Source: Halorubrum ruber
Lineage (GTDB): Archaea > Halobacteriota > Halobacteria > Halobacteriales > Haloferacaceae
Direction of reading: 5' to 3'
Length of the DNA stretch: 64,000 bases
Assembly: GCF_018228765.1 (NCBI RefSeq)
Contig: NZ_CP073695.1
Span: forward strand, 1,488,001-1,552,000
The translations under genes and the position numbers were made by a program. The notes under the pieces are model-generated. The model was not told the DNA's origin. It searched no databases and saw only the letters and a program-made list of their open reading frames with translations. Positions 47,986 through 57,134 of the stretch are shown piece by piece (position 1 is the stretch's first letter; every line of letters begins with the position of its first letter).

Positions 47986-48660
47986 ATGGCGACGGAGATC
48001 GCGGACGGCGTCTGGCGGATCGAGTGTCGCGGCGTCAACGCGTACCTCGTCTTCGACGACGTGCCGACGCTCGTCGACGCCGGCACGCCGTGGGACGAGG
48101 AGACGATCCGACGCGGCCTCGACGAGGCGGGCGTAGAGGTCTCGTCGATCGGTCGTGTCCTCCTCACCCACTACGACCTCGACCACATCGGGACGCTGGC
48201 GGCGCTGGCTCCCGACCTCGACGCGCCGGTCCGCGCGTACAGGTTCGACGCGCAGCTGCTCCGCGGGGCGCGGTCGCCGCCGCTCGGGAACCACAAGGGA
48301 CTGATCCAGCGGCTCGGCGGACTCCTCACGGACCTCCCCGACCTCGACGTGGTCGACGTCCGCGACGGCGAGGCGATCGGCTCGTTCACCGCCTACCACA
48401 CGCCCGGGCACACGCCGGGCCACGTCGCGTACGTCAGCGAGGAGCTCGGCATCGGGCTGCTCGGCGACCTCGTCTCGGAGTCGGACAGCGACCTGAGCCC
48501 ATCTGGCTGGCTTATCAGCTACGACACCGACGCGGTCGCGGCGAGCGTCCGCGACCTCGCCGAGCGCGCATCGCCGTTCGAGGTCGCCTGCGTCGGGCAC
48601 GGCGATCCGCTCGCGTCGGGTGGGAGCGAAGCGCTGGTCGCGCTCGCGGCCCGGATCTGA
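47986..48660 (+). CDS. metallo-beta-lactamase-fold hydrolase
   Basis: 224 residues. The metal motif reads 'LLTHYDLDHIGTLA' (59-72): His62, Asp64, Asp66, His67, where the usual H-x-H-x-D-H has Asp in place of the second His. Further ligands are 'YHTPGHTPGHVAYVS' and 'ACVGHGDPLASGG' with the last His. This variant is known in part of the family. The substrate cannot be read; glyoxalase II-like or lactonase-like activity is possible. Divergent from the MutS gene, convergent with the acyl-CoA dehydrogenase. Confidence 0.88.
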   Translation: MATEIADGVWRIECRGVNAYLVFDDVPTLVDAGTPWDEETIRRGLDEAGVEVSSIGRVLLTHYDLDHIGTLAALAPDLDAPVRAYRFDAQLLRGARSPPLGNHKGLIQRLGGLLTDLPDLDVVDVRDGEAIGSFTAYHTPGHTPGHVAYVSEELGIGLLGDLVSESDSDLSPSGWLISYDTDAVAASVRDLAERASPFEVACVGHGDPLASGGSEALVALAARI

Positions 48661-48680
48661 CGAGCGTCGAACCGCTCGTC

Positions 48681-49829
48681 CTACCGCGACTGCCGGTAGA
48701 TGAGGTTGCGCTGAATGTCGTTCGCGCCCTCGTAGATCACCGGAATGCGCACGTCGCGATAGACGCGGGCGATCCGGCGGTCGGTGAGGATCGAGCGGCC
48801 GCCGTGGAGCTTCATTCCCTGCTCGGCGCAGTCGGTTGCGACCTCCGTCGACTTCGTCTTCGCCAGCGCGGCCCAGTAGCCGGCGTCCTCGTTGTTCGCG
48901 ACCTTCTCGCAGGCGCGCCAGTTGAGCGCGCGGGCCGACTCGAAGCCGATCCGCATGTCGGAGATGGTGTGCTGGACGGCCTGGAACTCGTCGATGGTGC
49001 GGCCGAACGCCTCGCGCTCGTCGATGAACGCCTCCGCCTCCTCGATGGCGGCGGCGGCGAGTCCGAGGCCGTGGCCGCCGACGATGACGCGGCCGTGGTT
49101 GAAGAAGTCCGCGAGGGCGTAGAAGCCGCCGCCCTCGCTGCCGACGACGTTCTCCTCGGGGACGAAGCAGTCCTCGAAGACGATGTGGCCCTGCTTGGAC
49201 GCGCGCATCCCCATCTTCTCGGGGATGTGCTCGGCCTCGTAGCCGTCGGAGTCGGTCTCGACGATGAACAGCGTGTAGTTCGAGTAGCGGTCGTCGCTCT
49301 CGCCGGTCTTCGCGTAGACGGTGAGCCAGTCGGCCTCGACCGCGTTGCCGACCCAGTACTTCTCGCCGGTGAGCTCGTAGCCCCCCTCGACCTTCTCGGC
49401 CTTCGTCGTCATCCCCGCCAGGTCCGAGCCGGTCTGCGGCTCGGAGACCGCGAGCCCGGAGATCTGGTCGTTCTCTGCGACAGGTCGGAGATATTTCTCC
49501 TTCTGCTCTTCAGTCCCGTAATCTTCGACCATCTCGGCGCCGAAGCTGGCGAGCTGGAGGGTGAGCGCGATGCCGGCGTCGGCGCGGTAGAACTCCTCCG
49601 CGATGGCGAGCACCTGCGCCAAGTCGAACCCCTTCCCGCCGTACTCCTCGCCGATGTCTTGGGCGACGAGCCCGGCGTCCATCCCCGCCTCGAGCACCTC
49701 CCACGGGTACTCGCCCGACTCGTAGTACGCCTCGGCGTTCGGGGCGATGTACTCGTCGGCGAACTCGCGGGCCTCCTGTTTGACGTCTCGCGCGCGTTCC
49801 GGCACGACGCTGTCGTCGAGCAGCTCCAT
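48681..49829 (-). CDS. acyl-CoA dehydrogenase
   Basis: FAD enzyme introducing a 2,3 double bond into acyl-CoA, in fatty-acid or branched-chain amino-acid breakdown. Signatures are 'LAVSEPQTGSDLAGM' (FAD and substrate contact), 'GEKYWVGNAVEADW', 'ERIAFGRTID'-like 'EREAFGRTIDEFQAVQ' and the active-site 'VIYEGANDIQRNLIYR' near the end with the catalytic Glu of the short-chain type. 382 residues is the usual size. It lies just after menE on the same strand (61 bases), possibly one transcript. Confidence 0.94.
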   Translation of the reverse strand: MELLDDSVVPERARDVKQEAREFADEYIAPNAEAYYESGEYPWEVLEAGMDAGLVAQDIGEEYGGKGFDLAQVLAIAEEFYRADAGIALTLQLASFGAEMVEDYGTEEQKEKYLRPVAENDQISGLAVSEPQTGSDLAGMTTKAEKVEGGYELTGEKYWVGNAVEADWLTVYAKTGESDDRYSNYTLFIVETDSDGYEAEHIPEKMGMRASKQGHIVFEDCFVPEENVVGSEGGGFYALADFFNHGRVIVGGHGLGLAAAAIEEAEAFIDEREAFGRTIDEFQAVQHTISDMRIGFESARALNWRACEKVANNEDAGYWAALAKTKSTEVATDCAEQGMKLHGGRSILTDRRIARVYRDVRIPVIYEGANDIQRNLIYRQSR

Positions 49830-49890
49830 ACGACCCGTGAGGACTCCGCGGGCAAAACGTTCGTGGAACAACGAAGAACGCCGGGGGAGT

Positions 49891-52095
49891 TTACTCCTCG
49901 TCGACCGCATCCGCGTCGCGCCCTTCTTTCTCGCCGTCGTCTCCCCCATCGCCTCGCTCCTCCGCTTCGAGGGCGTCCGTGTCGCCGGATTCCGCGGTGT
50001 TGGCGTCGCCGTCGCTCGGTCCGGTCGCGACCTCCTCCGCGTCGGCGATGTCGACCCCGCCGGTGTCGCTCGGCTCATCCTCGTCGGCGTCGCTCGGCTC
50101 GTCCGCGGTCGCGCCGTCGTCCGTCGCGTCGTCGGAATCGAGTCCCGGGGCGCCCGCCTCGCCGTCCGTCCTCTCCTCCGACTCCGCCGGCGGCTCGTCC
50201 GATTCGGACGGCTCGGCGGGGTCGGCAGGCTCGAACCCCGCGGTTTCGAGGTCCGCGTCGGCGTTCTCGCGGGGGTCCGCGCCGCGCTCGCGGAGGAGCG
50301 CGCGCGTCGCCCCCCTGTCGACCGTCCCCGAAACGGTCCGCGGCAGCTCCTCGACGTACGCGATCGTCTTCGGGATCTTGAACCGTGCGAGTCGCTCCCG
50401 AGCGAAGTCGACGAACGCCGTCTCGTCGATCGGCGCGGGACCGATGCCGCCGGCTTCGACCGCAGGCGGTTCGGATCCGTCGCTCTGCTCCGCGTCGCCC
50501 TCAGCCGTCTCGTCGCCCGAGGCGGTCTGTTCCGAGGCGGCCTGCTCGGTGGCATCGCGTTCCGAGGTGGCTTGTTCCGAGGCGGCCTGCTCGGTGGCAT
50601 CGCGTTCCGAGGTGGCTTGTTCCGAGGCGACCTGTTCCGAGGCGTCTCCCTCAACGGAGGCCGTCGCCGCCGACGGGAACCGGTCGCCGAGGGCCACGAG
50701 CGCCGCGACGCGCTCGCCCCACACCTCGTCGTCGAGCCCGACGACCGCCACGTCGTCGACCTCGTCGTACTCTCGGAGGACGCCCGCGACCTCTCCCGGC
50801 TCGACGTTCTCGCCGCCGCTGATGATCCGGTCGTCGACGCGGTTGAGCACGTGGAGATACCCCTCCTCGTCGAACCGACCGACATCGCCCGTGTGAAGTC
50901 CGTACGGGCCGAAATCGGATCGGTCGACGTCCGCGGGGTCGATCCCGTTCAGGTCGATCGCGTCGCCTGGGGACGCGTCGCCTTCGCCGACCGCGTCGGG
51001 GGAATCTCTCTCGTCTTCCACGAGGTACCCCGGCGTGATCGTCGGTCCGCTGACGACGATCTCGCCCGTGTCGCCCGGCTCGACCGGGTCGCCGTCGTCG
51101 ACGATCGTCACGTCGGTGCCGAAGAGGGGTCGGCCCACCGTCCCGATCCGGTCTCGGGTCTGTCGCGGCGTCGCGGTCGTGATCTGTGAGGCGGCCTCCG
51201 TCATCCCGTACGTCGGGTAGACGGGGACCGAGTAGTCGCGACACCGCTCCAACAGCTCCGCCGGTGCGGGCGCGCCGCCGAGCAGGACCACGCGGAGCGA
51301 GTCCGACAGCGTCCCCCGTCGGTCGAGCATCCGCTTGAGCATCGTCGGGACGAGCGAGACGCCGGTCACGTCGTACGCGTCGATGTCGTCGGCGGTCCCG
51401 CCCGCGTCGAACCCCTCGCGCAACACGAGGGTGGTCCCGTACAGCACCGACCGGTACACCGGCGCCAGCCCGCCCATGTGGTGGAGCGACAGCGACACGA
51501 GCCACCGGTCGTCTGCCTCGACGCCGAGGCGGAACGCGGAGGCGACCGCCGAGCTGTACACGTTGCCCGCGGTCAGCGGCACGGGCTTGGGGTCGCCGGT
51601 GGTCCCCGAGGTGAACAGCACGCAGAGCGGGTCCGCGAACGACCACTCGGGCGGATCGAGCGACGCCGGGTCGACGTCGTGGATCCCCGCGACCTCGGCG
51701 CTCGTGGGGTCGTCGACGGAGTAGACCGGGACGCCGTCGATCTCCGCCGCCGCGTTGGTCGCCGTCGGCTCGGTCGGCTCCGCGCAGACAACGGCGTCGA
51801 GGTCGGTCCGGTCGATCCGCGCGGCGATCTCGCGCGGGGTCAGCTCCTGGCCGAGCGGGACGAACGTCGCCCCGATCCGCATCGTCGCGTGGACGAGTCC
51901 GACGGTGCCCACGTACGGGGGCGTGAGCACGCCGATCCGGTCGCCCTCCCCTAGGCCGTGCGCGACGAGCCGGCCGGCCGTTTCGGCGACGAGCCGGTCG
52001 AGGTCGGTGTAGCTCCACGCCTCGCCGTCCTCGGCGCGGACGAGGGCGGTGTCGTCGGGCGACGAGACCACGCGGTGAGAGAGCCAGTCGCGCAT
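49891..52095 (-). CDS. menE: AMP-forming acyl-CoA ligase, MenE-like, with repeat insertion and acidic tail
   Basis: ANL-family enzyme, probably o-succinylbenzoate-CoA ligase of menaquinone synthesis. 'CVLFTSGTTGDPKPVPLTAG' (about 165) is the ATP loop; 'YPTYGMTEAASQITTATPRQ' and 'GPYGLHTGDVGRFDEEGYLH' and 'RVDDRIISGGENVEP' follow. Between residues about 475 and 545 the C-terminal lid carries an Ala/Ser/Glu/Thr repeat insertion. The A10 loop reads 'LPRTVSGTVDRGATRALL' where the adenylation Lys is normally at the Thr. About 125 acidic residues follow. GTG at 52104 is open too; the ATG at 52095 is used. Fatty-acid ligase is the alternative. Confidence 0.82.
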   Translation of the reverse strand: MRDWLSHRVVSSPDDTALVRAEDGEAWSYTDLDRLVAETAGRLVAHGLGEGDRIGVLTPPYVGTVGLVHATMRIGATFVPLGQELTPREIAARIDRTDLDAVVCAEPTEPTATNAAAEIDGVPVYSVDDPTSAEVAGIHDVDPASLDPPEWSFADPLCVLFTSGTTGDPKPVPLTAGNVYSSAVASAFRLGVEADDRWLVSLSLHHMGGLAPVYRSVLYGTTLVLREGFDAGGTADDIDAYDVTGVSLVPTMLKRMLDRRGTLSDSLRVVLLGGAPAPAELLERCRDYSVPVYPTYGMTEAASQITTATPRQTRDRIGTVGRPLFGTDVTIVDDGDPVEPGDTGEIVVSGPTITPGYLVEDERDSPDAVGEGDASPGDAIDLNGIDPADVDRSDFGPYGLHTGDVGRFDEEGYLHVLNRVDDRIISGGENVEPGEVAGVLREYDEVDDVAVVGLDDEVWGERVAALVALGDRFPSAATASVEGDASEQVASEQATSERDATEQAASEQATSERDATEQAASEQTASGDETAEGDAEQSDGSEPPAVEAGGIGPAPIDETAFVDFARERLARFKIPKTIAYVEELPRTVSGTVDRGATRALLRERGADPRENADADLETAGFEPADPAEPSESDEPPAESEERTDGEAGAPGLDSDDATDDGATADEPSDADEDEPSDTGGVDIADAEEVATGPSDGDANTAESGDTDALEAEERGDGGDDGEKEGRDADAVDEE
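50531..50640. repeat. 45-bp in-frame tandem repeat inside menE
   Basis: Two full 45-bp units (50531-50575, 50576-50620) and a 20-base partial third. Each encodes 15 residues of the type SEQATSERDATEQAA on the minus strand, and has an internal 15-base sub-repeat. The unit length keeps the frame, so the insertion can grow or shrink without breaking the gene. Confidence 0.88.
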
Positions 52096-52125
52096 CGGTG
52101 TCACCCTCGTTCGCCGAGTACGCGG

Positions 52126-52560
52126 CTACTCATCCGTCGGCTGTCGCACGGTCAACACCGGGACGTCGGAGGTGCGGACGACTCGCTCCGTGACGCTCCC
52201 GAGCAGGTAGCGGTCGAGCCCCTTCCGCCCGTGTGTCCCCATCACCACGACGTCGATACCGTGTTCGTCGACGTAGTCGTGGATCGACCGGTAGGCCGTT
52301 CCCGACGTCACGCTGGTGACGCACTCGACGCCGGCGTCCGCGGCGGCGTCGGCCACGCGCCTCGTCGCCTCCTCGCCCTCAGATTCGAGCGCCTCGACGA
52401 CGATCTCCGCGCCCGCCTCGAGGCTGGAGTACGCCGCGCCGTCGACGACGTACAGCGCGTGGAGGCGCGCGCCGTACTGGTCCGCGAGGTCGATCGCGTG
52501 TTCGATCGCGGCGTCTGACGCCGGACTGCCGTCGGTCGGAACGAGGATCTCTGAGTACAT
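52126..52560 (-). CDS. universal stress protein (UspA family)
   Basis: 144 residues, the plain one-domain form. 'EILVPTDGSPASDAAIEHAI' is the start; the ATP-binding loop is complete: 'VVMGTHGRKGLDRYLLGSVT' (G-T-H-G-R-K-G with GS nine later). Unlike the Usp at 1955-2488 the first Gly is present, so nucleotide binding is expected. It precedes menE on the same strand, with about 30 bases between them; co-transcription is possible. Role unknown. Confidence 0.93.
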   Translation of the reverse strand: MYSEILVPTDGSPASDAAIEHAIDLADQYGARLHALYVVDGAAYSSLEAGAEIVVEALESEGEEATRRVADAAADAGVECVTSVTSGTAYRSIHDYVDEHGIDVVVMGTHGRKGLDRYLLGSVTERVVRTSDVPVLTVRQPTDE

Positions 52561-52657
52561 CTCACTCCGTAGTACAGCGGGTATCGATTAAAAACCCGAT
52601 CAACTATCTCGAAGCCCGGCAAGGAACGAACACCGCGATTTCGAACGGGAGACCGCC

Positions 52658-53611
52658 CTAGCGGAAGCCCATCGCTTCGATCTGCTCCTGATACCGGTTG
52701 CGGATGGTGACCTCGGTGACCTGCGCGACGTCGGCGACCTCGCGCTGGGTCTTCTTCTCGTTACAGAGCAGCGAGGCCGCGTAGATGGCGGCCGCCGCGA
52801 AGCCGGTGGGCGACTTCCCGGAGAGCAGTCCCTGCTCGGCGGAGACGTCGATGATCTCGGTCGCCTTCGACTGGACCTCCTCGGAGAGCTGGAGCGACGA
52901 GGCGAACCGCGGGACGAACTGCTTGGGGTCGACCGGCTTCAGCTCTAAGCCGAGCTCTTGGGAGATGTACCGATAGGTCCGGCCGATCTCCTTCTGCGGG
53001 ACCCGCGAGACGTCCGCGACCTCGTCGAGGCTGCGCGGGATCCCCTCCTGGCGGCAGGCGGCGTACAGCGCGGCGGTGGAGACGCCCTCGATGGAGCGCC
53101 CCCGGATGAGGTCCTCGTTGAGCGCGCGTCGATAGATGACCGAGGCGACCTCTCGTACCGAGCGCGGGACCCCGAGCGCGCTCGCCATCCGGTCGATCTC
53201 CGAGAGCGCGAACTGGAGGTTGCGCTCGCCCGCGTCTTTGGTCCGAATCCGCTCCTGCCACTTGCGCAGGCGATGCATCTGCGAGCGTTTCTCCGAGGAG
53301 AGCGACCGCCCGTAGGCGTCCTTGTCCTTCCAGTCGATCGTCGTCGTCAGCCCCTTGTCGTGCATCGTCTCCGTGATGGGGGCGCCGACGCGCGACTTCG
53401 ACTGCCGCTCGTTGTGGTTGAACGCGCGCCACTCCGGCCCGCGGTCGATGTTCCGCTCGTCTAAGACGAGCCCGCAGTCCTCGCAGACGAGCTCTTGGTC
53501 GGCGTCGGTGACGATGTTCTCCGAGTCACACTCCGGACAGGAGACCGTCGATTCGTCCGTTTCCTGCTCCGTGTCTCGCTCCTGTTGCCGTTGGCGACTC
53601 GGACGTTCCAT
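52658..53611 (-). CDS. tfb: transcription initiation factor TFB (second copy)
   Basis: 317 residues. The zinc ribbon has Cys25, 28, 43 and 46; the B-reader '[20 protein letters not shown]' and two cyclin repeats ('[20 protein letters not shown]', '[20 protein letters not shown]') follow, ending in the recognition helix '[20 protein letters not shown]'. Its N-terminal extension is much shorter than in the TFB at 31392-32450, and this copy looks closer to the canonical housekeeping form. A CTTAAATAC TATA box lies on the minus strand at about 53636-53644. Confidence 0.95.
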   Translation of the reverse strand: MERPSRQRQQERDTEQETDESTVSCPECDSENIVTDADQELVCEDCGLVLDERNIDRGPEWRAFNHNERQSKSRVGAPITETMHDKGLTTTIDWKDKDAYGRSLSSEKRSQMHRLRKWQERIRTKDAGERNLQFALSEIDRMASALGVPRSVREVASVIYRRALNEDLIRGRSIEGVSTAALYAACRQEGIPRSLDEVADVSRVPQKEIGRTYRYISQELGLELKPVDPKQFVPRFASSLQLSEEVQSKATEIIDVSAEQGLLSGKSPTGFAAAAIYAASLLCNEKKTQREVADVAQVTEVTIRNRYQEQIEAMGFR

Positions 53612-54039
53612 TAAAAGGTTTGTGGTCAGTCGCGTATTTAAGCCTTGTCCACGTCCATCATCGATCCTGAGGATTCTTGGGTCGGCCTCGTGTCCGGTTT
53701 ATTCCGTTTAAAACGTCTGTAACGCCTGAAACGGGGACACAGATTCGAGTCGTCGACGACCTCGACGTGGTCCGCCGCGGTCCGGCACGACGCACGAAAC
53801 GTGACCGCACATTGAGGTCGAAATTCGACATTGAGAACACCCGCCAAGGGCCGAAGACGCCATGTCGGCAGTGGAGCGTGTTCGATCCCGGAACGTCAAC
53901 GGTGGAGTTCGTCCGGTTCCGGAACGTCAACGGTGGGGCGCGTTCGATCCCGGAGCGTGCCGTACGCGACCGCAGGACCTCTTATATTACTACTAAACAT
54001 CTATAAAGACTTTTGTATAACCTCTGCCAATGGATTTGT
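53612..54039. promoter_or_regulatory. intergenic region with a degenerate 31-bp repeat
   Basis: 428 bases without a recognised gene. Left end: promoter of tfb. Bases 53876-53968 hold three degenerate 31-bp units; the core CCGGAACGTCAACGGTGG occurs at 53888 and 53919, and TTCGATCCCGGARCGT at 53881 and 53943. GTCGAA-A-TTCGAC (53817-53829) is a short inverted repeat. Right end: AT-rich 53980-54030 (TCTTATATTACTACT, CTATAAAG, TGTATAACC), the promoter of the gene at 54040. A non-coding RNA is possible but unproven. Confidence 0.5.
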
Positions 54040-54435
54040 ATGAGCACTACTTCGTCTCCCGGCATCGAACGCACGCTGCGCGGCTGTCGCCCCGCCGATG
54101 TCGACCCCGTCGTCATCGACGCGGCGGACCTCGACAGCACCGCGCCAGAACACCTCCGCGACCTCAAGCGGGGGCTCGCGGCCCGCGGCTACCAGCCCGC
54201 TGCGGTCGCGACCGAGGCGGAGTTCGACGCCGAGAGCACGCTCGAACGCCAGCGCGAGGCCGACCGCCTCCGCGGGCTCGTCCGCGCGGCATCGTTCCTC
54301 GGCGCCGGTCGGATCGAGGTCAGCGTCGACGACGAGCCGTGCGAGGAGACCCGCACGGCGCTCGCGGCGCTCGCCGAGCGGGCCGACCGGGAGGGCGTCG
54401 AATTCGTCCGCGTCGAGGGCGACGGCGCGGCCTGA
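54040..54435 (+). CDS. conserved haloarchaeal protein next to METTL5
   Basis: 131 residues. 'VVIDAADLDSTAPEHLRDLK' and 'QREADRLRGLVRAASFLGAG' and 'EETRTALAALAERADREGVE' suggest an alpha/beta fold of the 'DUF-type tRNA/rRNA-associated' sort, with no motif that I can name. Only two bases separate its stop from the start of the METTL5-like gene, so they share an operon. A CTATAAAG box at 54001-54008 gives a leader of about 10-15 bases. Confidence 0.8.
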   Translation: MSTTSSPGIERTLRGCRPADVDPVVIDAADLDSTAPEHLRDLKRGLAARGYQPAAVATEAEFDAESTLERQREADRLRGLVRAASFLGAGRIEVSVDDEPCEETRTALAALAERADREGVEFVRVEGDGAA

Positions 54436-54437
54436 CG

Positions 54438-55061
54438 ATGGCGACAAAGCGGTCGCTCGCGACCAAGCTCGGCGTCGTCGCCGGCTTCGAGCGTCCCGAC
54501 GCGGCCCTCGAACAGTACCCGACGCCCCCGGAGTTAGCCGCCCACGTCGTCCACCTCGCGGACCTCCACGGCGACGTCGACGGCCGAACCGTGATCGACT
54601 TGGGCGCCGGTACGGGGATGCTCGCGCTGGCCGCCGCGCTGCGCGGCCCCGCTCGCGTCGTCGGCCTCGAGCTCGATGGGAGCGCGCTCGCGACCGCCCG
54701 GGCCAACGAGCGGCGCGTCGCCGCCAGCGCCCCCGTTCACTGGGTCCGCGGCGACGCTACCCGCCCGCCGCTCGCCGTCGCGGAGCCCGCGACGGTCGTG
54801 ATGAACCCCCCGTTCGGCGCGCAGGACGGGAACCGCAACGCGGACCGCGAGTTCCTCGCGGTCGCGAGCGACCTCGCGGCCGTCTCCTACTCGGTCCACA
54901 ACGCCGGCAGTCAGGAGTTCGTCGAGGCGTTCGCCGCCGACGAGGGCGGCGAGGTGACCCACGCGTTCGCGGCCGAGTTCCGGATCGACGCGCAGTTCGA
55001 CCACCACACCGACGCGGCGCGCGAGATCGACACCGAAGTGTACCGGATCGAGTGGGAGTAG
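54438..55061 (+). CDS. METTL5-type RNA adenine N6-methyltransferase
   Basis: 207 residues, Rossmann methyltransferase. SAM motif I is 'TVIDLGAGTGMLALAAAL' (51-68) and the catalytic motif 'VVMNPPFGAQDGNRNADREF' has NPPF at 123-126, the adenine-N6 type. Human METTL5 methylates 18S rRNA; the archaeal relatives probably act on 16S rRNA. 'QYPTPPELAAHVVHLADLHG' near the start is typical. Second gene of a pair with 54040-54435. Confidence 0.9.
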   Translation: MATKRSLATKLGVVAGFERPDAALEQYPTPPELAAHVVHLADLHGDVDGRTVIDLGAGTGMLALAAALRGPARVVGLELDGSALATARANERRVAASAPVHWVRGDATRPPLAVAEPATVVMNPPFGAQDGNRNADREFLAVASDLAAVSYSVHNAGSQEFVEAFAADEGGEVTHAFAAEFRIDAQFDHHTDAAREIDTEVYRIEWE

Positions 55062-55102
55062 CGCGGAGCTCGCCGGCGCCCCAGTTCGAGCGCCGAACCG
55101 AG

Positions 55103-57025
55103 CTACTGCCGCCCCTCGTACCGCTCCCGCTGCGCGATCCGTACGCGCGTCTCGCCGCGCTGCGCGTACACGCGGTCGCCGCCGCGGACGATGGAGACGC
55201 CCTGCGCCTCCAGGGTCGTGCCCTCCTCCGGCAGCGGGACGGTCACGGTCGCGTTCTCGTGGGTAACGCGGATCTCGAACCCCCCTTCGACGGCGGCGAC
55301 GCTGATGTTCCGCCCGTCGATCTGCGGCTCCGCTTGTGCCGGATCGCTCACGTACAGCGTCCGTCTGGTCTCGTTTCGCACGGCGTCGACCCGGTAGGTC
55401 GGGCCGCCGTTCGCGGCGACCCACCCGACGCGCTGGACCCAGACGGTCTCGCGCCAGCCGGTGCCGCCCACGTCGACCGCGCGGTACCCCCAGAACGCGA
55501 GGTTCCCCTTCGAGACCGCCGTCGTCCATATCTCGCGGTCCGGGTCGCTGACGATCACCCCTGAGGTGTTGACCGACGTCGAGCGCCCGAACGCCTCGAC
55601 GTCAACAACGCCCACGAGCTGGTCCTCCACGTCCTCCGCGTACGTCACCTGGTACCCCTCCACCTCGATCGGGTCGCCCGGGAGGTCGCCGTCGTCGACC
55701 GCGACGAGGTTCGGGACGACGGCCGGGCCGGCGACGGCCGCCAGCGCCCCGACGAGCAGGAGGAGTCCGACCGTCGCCGGCGTCGCCGACCGGATTCCCC
55801 CTCGGAGCGTTTCGGGCTCCGGAACCGCCCGAGTCGGCCACAGGGGATCGTCGCGCGAGACGGCCGCGACGGCGACGACCGCGGCCAGCAGCGCGAGCAG
55901 CCCGACGCCGACGGCGCGGTACAGTTCGTACCGCTCGTTGCCGAGGTACCAGTAGAGCGCCCACAGCCGACGGGAGGCGCCGAACAGCAGCAGCGCGCCG
56001 AAGACGAGGAGCGCGGACCGCTCGGTCGCGTCCGCGCGGGAGCCGTCGTCGCCGACTGCGGTCGAGAGGGGGTGGTAGCGCCACCGCCCCGCGGTTGCGT
56101 CTGGGTCCGCGTCCGAGCCCGCGCCGCGGCCCTCGTCGGGCTGTTCTCGGGCGCGACGCCGCAGGAGGACGACGGCGACCAGCGCGCCGCCGATGAGCCC
56201 GAGCGCGTGTCCCTGGATCGCGACGTTCGCCCACCCCGGCACGCCGTAGGAGGGGGAGGCTTCGGCGAACGCCACCGGGACGCGGAGGGCGTCGTAGAGG
56301 ACGCCGACGAGCGTCGTCCCCGCCATCGCGACGACCGCGGCGACGGGACGCGAGACGAGCGCGAACCCCCAGTACCCGAACACGACGACGGAGAAGCCGA
56401 TCACCGGACCGAGCGCGAACAGTGCGGAGAGGAGCCCGAACGCGACCGCGGCGCCGGGGACGATCAGGAACGCCCGCACGTAGGGGCTCTCGGCCGGCGA
56501 CTCGACGGCGGCTATTCGGCTCAGCACCTCCCGGACCCGTCGGGGGAGCCTACGGAGCCGGCTCGGGAGTTGTCGGGGGCGACTGAGCAGCCGCCGGAGG
56601 CGGACGACGAGGCCGTCCCCGCGGTCGACCTCGCGCCCGTCGGGGAAGTGGCCGTACGCGTACTCCGCGAGTCCGCCCGCGACGAGCGCGGAGAGGAGGT
56701 TCCCGGTGAGGTGTCCGCGGCCCGCGTGCGCGAAGCTGGACCAGACGAGCCCCTCGGGGTAGAAGTACGACCACGACCGGAACGGGATCACCACCGGTCG
56801 GTTCGGGTTCTCGATCCCCGACTGGACGAACAGGTACACCCCGATCACGCCGGCGATCACGAGGAGCGTCCCCCACGGGACGCCGAGGAGGAGCCGCGAC
56901 CGGGGCGCCCGCGTCCAGTCGTCGCTCGGGCGGTCGACGAGGTACACCGCGGCGAGCGCGACGACGACGCCGACGCCTCCGGCCGCGAGATGGACGGCGT
57001 CCGACGTCAGCGCTTCCGCGACCAT
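55103..57025 (-). CDS. rhomboid-family intramembrane serine protease with C-terminal extension
   Basis: 640 residues. The rhomboid core has the His-x3-Asn motif 'FAHAGRGHLTGNLLSALVAG' (about 99-118), the catalytic Ser in 'IGFSVVVFGYWGF' (about 211) and the catalytic His in 'AIQGHALGLIGGALVAVVLL' (about 271). Two to three more helices follow near 325-420. Residues about 430-640 are a beta-rich, non-membrane domain of unknown role, much longer than in ordinary rhomboids. The frame opens at 57049; ATG 57025 starts just before the first helix. Cell membrane. Confidence 0.85.
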   Translation of the reverse strand: MVAEALTSDAVHLAAGGVGVVVALAAVYLVDRPSDDWTRAPRSRLLLGVPWGTLLVIAGVIGVYLFVQSGIENPNRPVVIPFRSWSYFYPEGLVWSSFAHAGRGHLTGNLLSALVAGGLAEYAYGHFPDGREVDRGDGLVVRLRRLLSRPRQLPSRLRRLPRRVREVLSRIAAVESPAESPYVRAFLIVPGAAVAFGLLSALFALGPVIGFSVVVFGYWGFALVSRPVAAVVAMAGTTLVGVLYDALRVPVAFAEASPSYGVPGWANVAIQGHALGLIGGALVAVVLLRRRAREQPDEGRGAGSDADPDATAGRWRYHPLSTAVGDDGSRADATERSALLVFGALLLFGASRRLWALYWYLGNERYELYRAVGVGLLALLAAVVAVAAVSRDDPLWPTRAVPEPETLRGGIRSATPATVGLLLLVGALAAVAGPAVVPNLVAVDDGDLPGDPIEVEGYQVTYAEDVEDQLVGVVDVEAFGRSTSVNTSGVIVSDPDREIWTTAVSKGNLAFWGYRAVDVGGTGWRETVWVQRVGWVAANGGPTYRVDAVRNETRRTLYVSDPAQAEPQIDGRNISVAAVEGGFEIRVTHENATVTVPLPEEGTTLEAQGVSIVRGGDRVYAQRGETRVRIAQRERYEGRQ

Positions 57026-57134
57026 GTGGGGTTCGAGGGGGCCGCGCACACATCAATACGGGGGTCCGGCGCGTCGCGTCGCGATCGAAATAAGAGGAAG
57101 AGCGCGCCTCGACTCGTGACCGGAGCCTTCGGCC

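Noticed and set aside
46263-50381. 1372-codon plus-strand open frame across the MutS, MBL and acyl-CoA dehydrogenase genes.
   Set aside because: Low complexity, no domain, and covers three genes with clear motifs in other frames.
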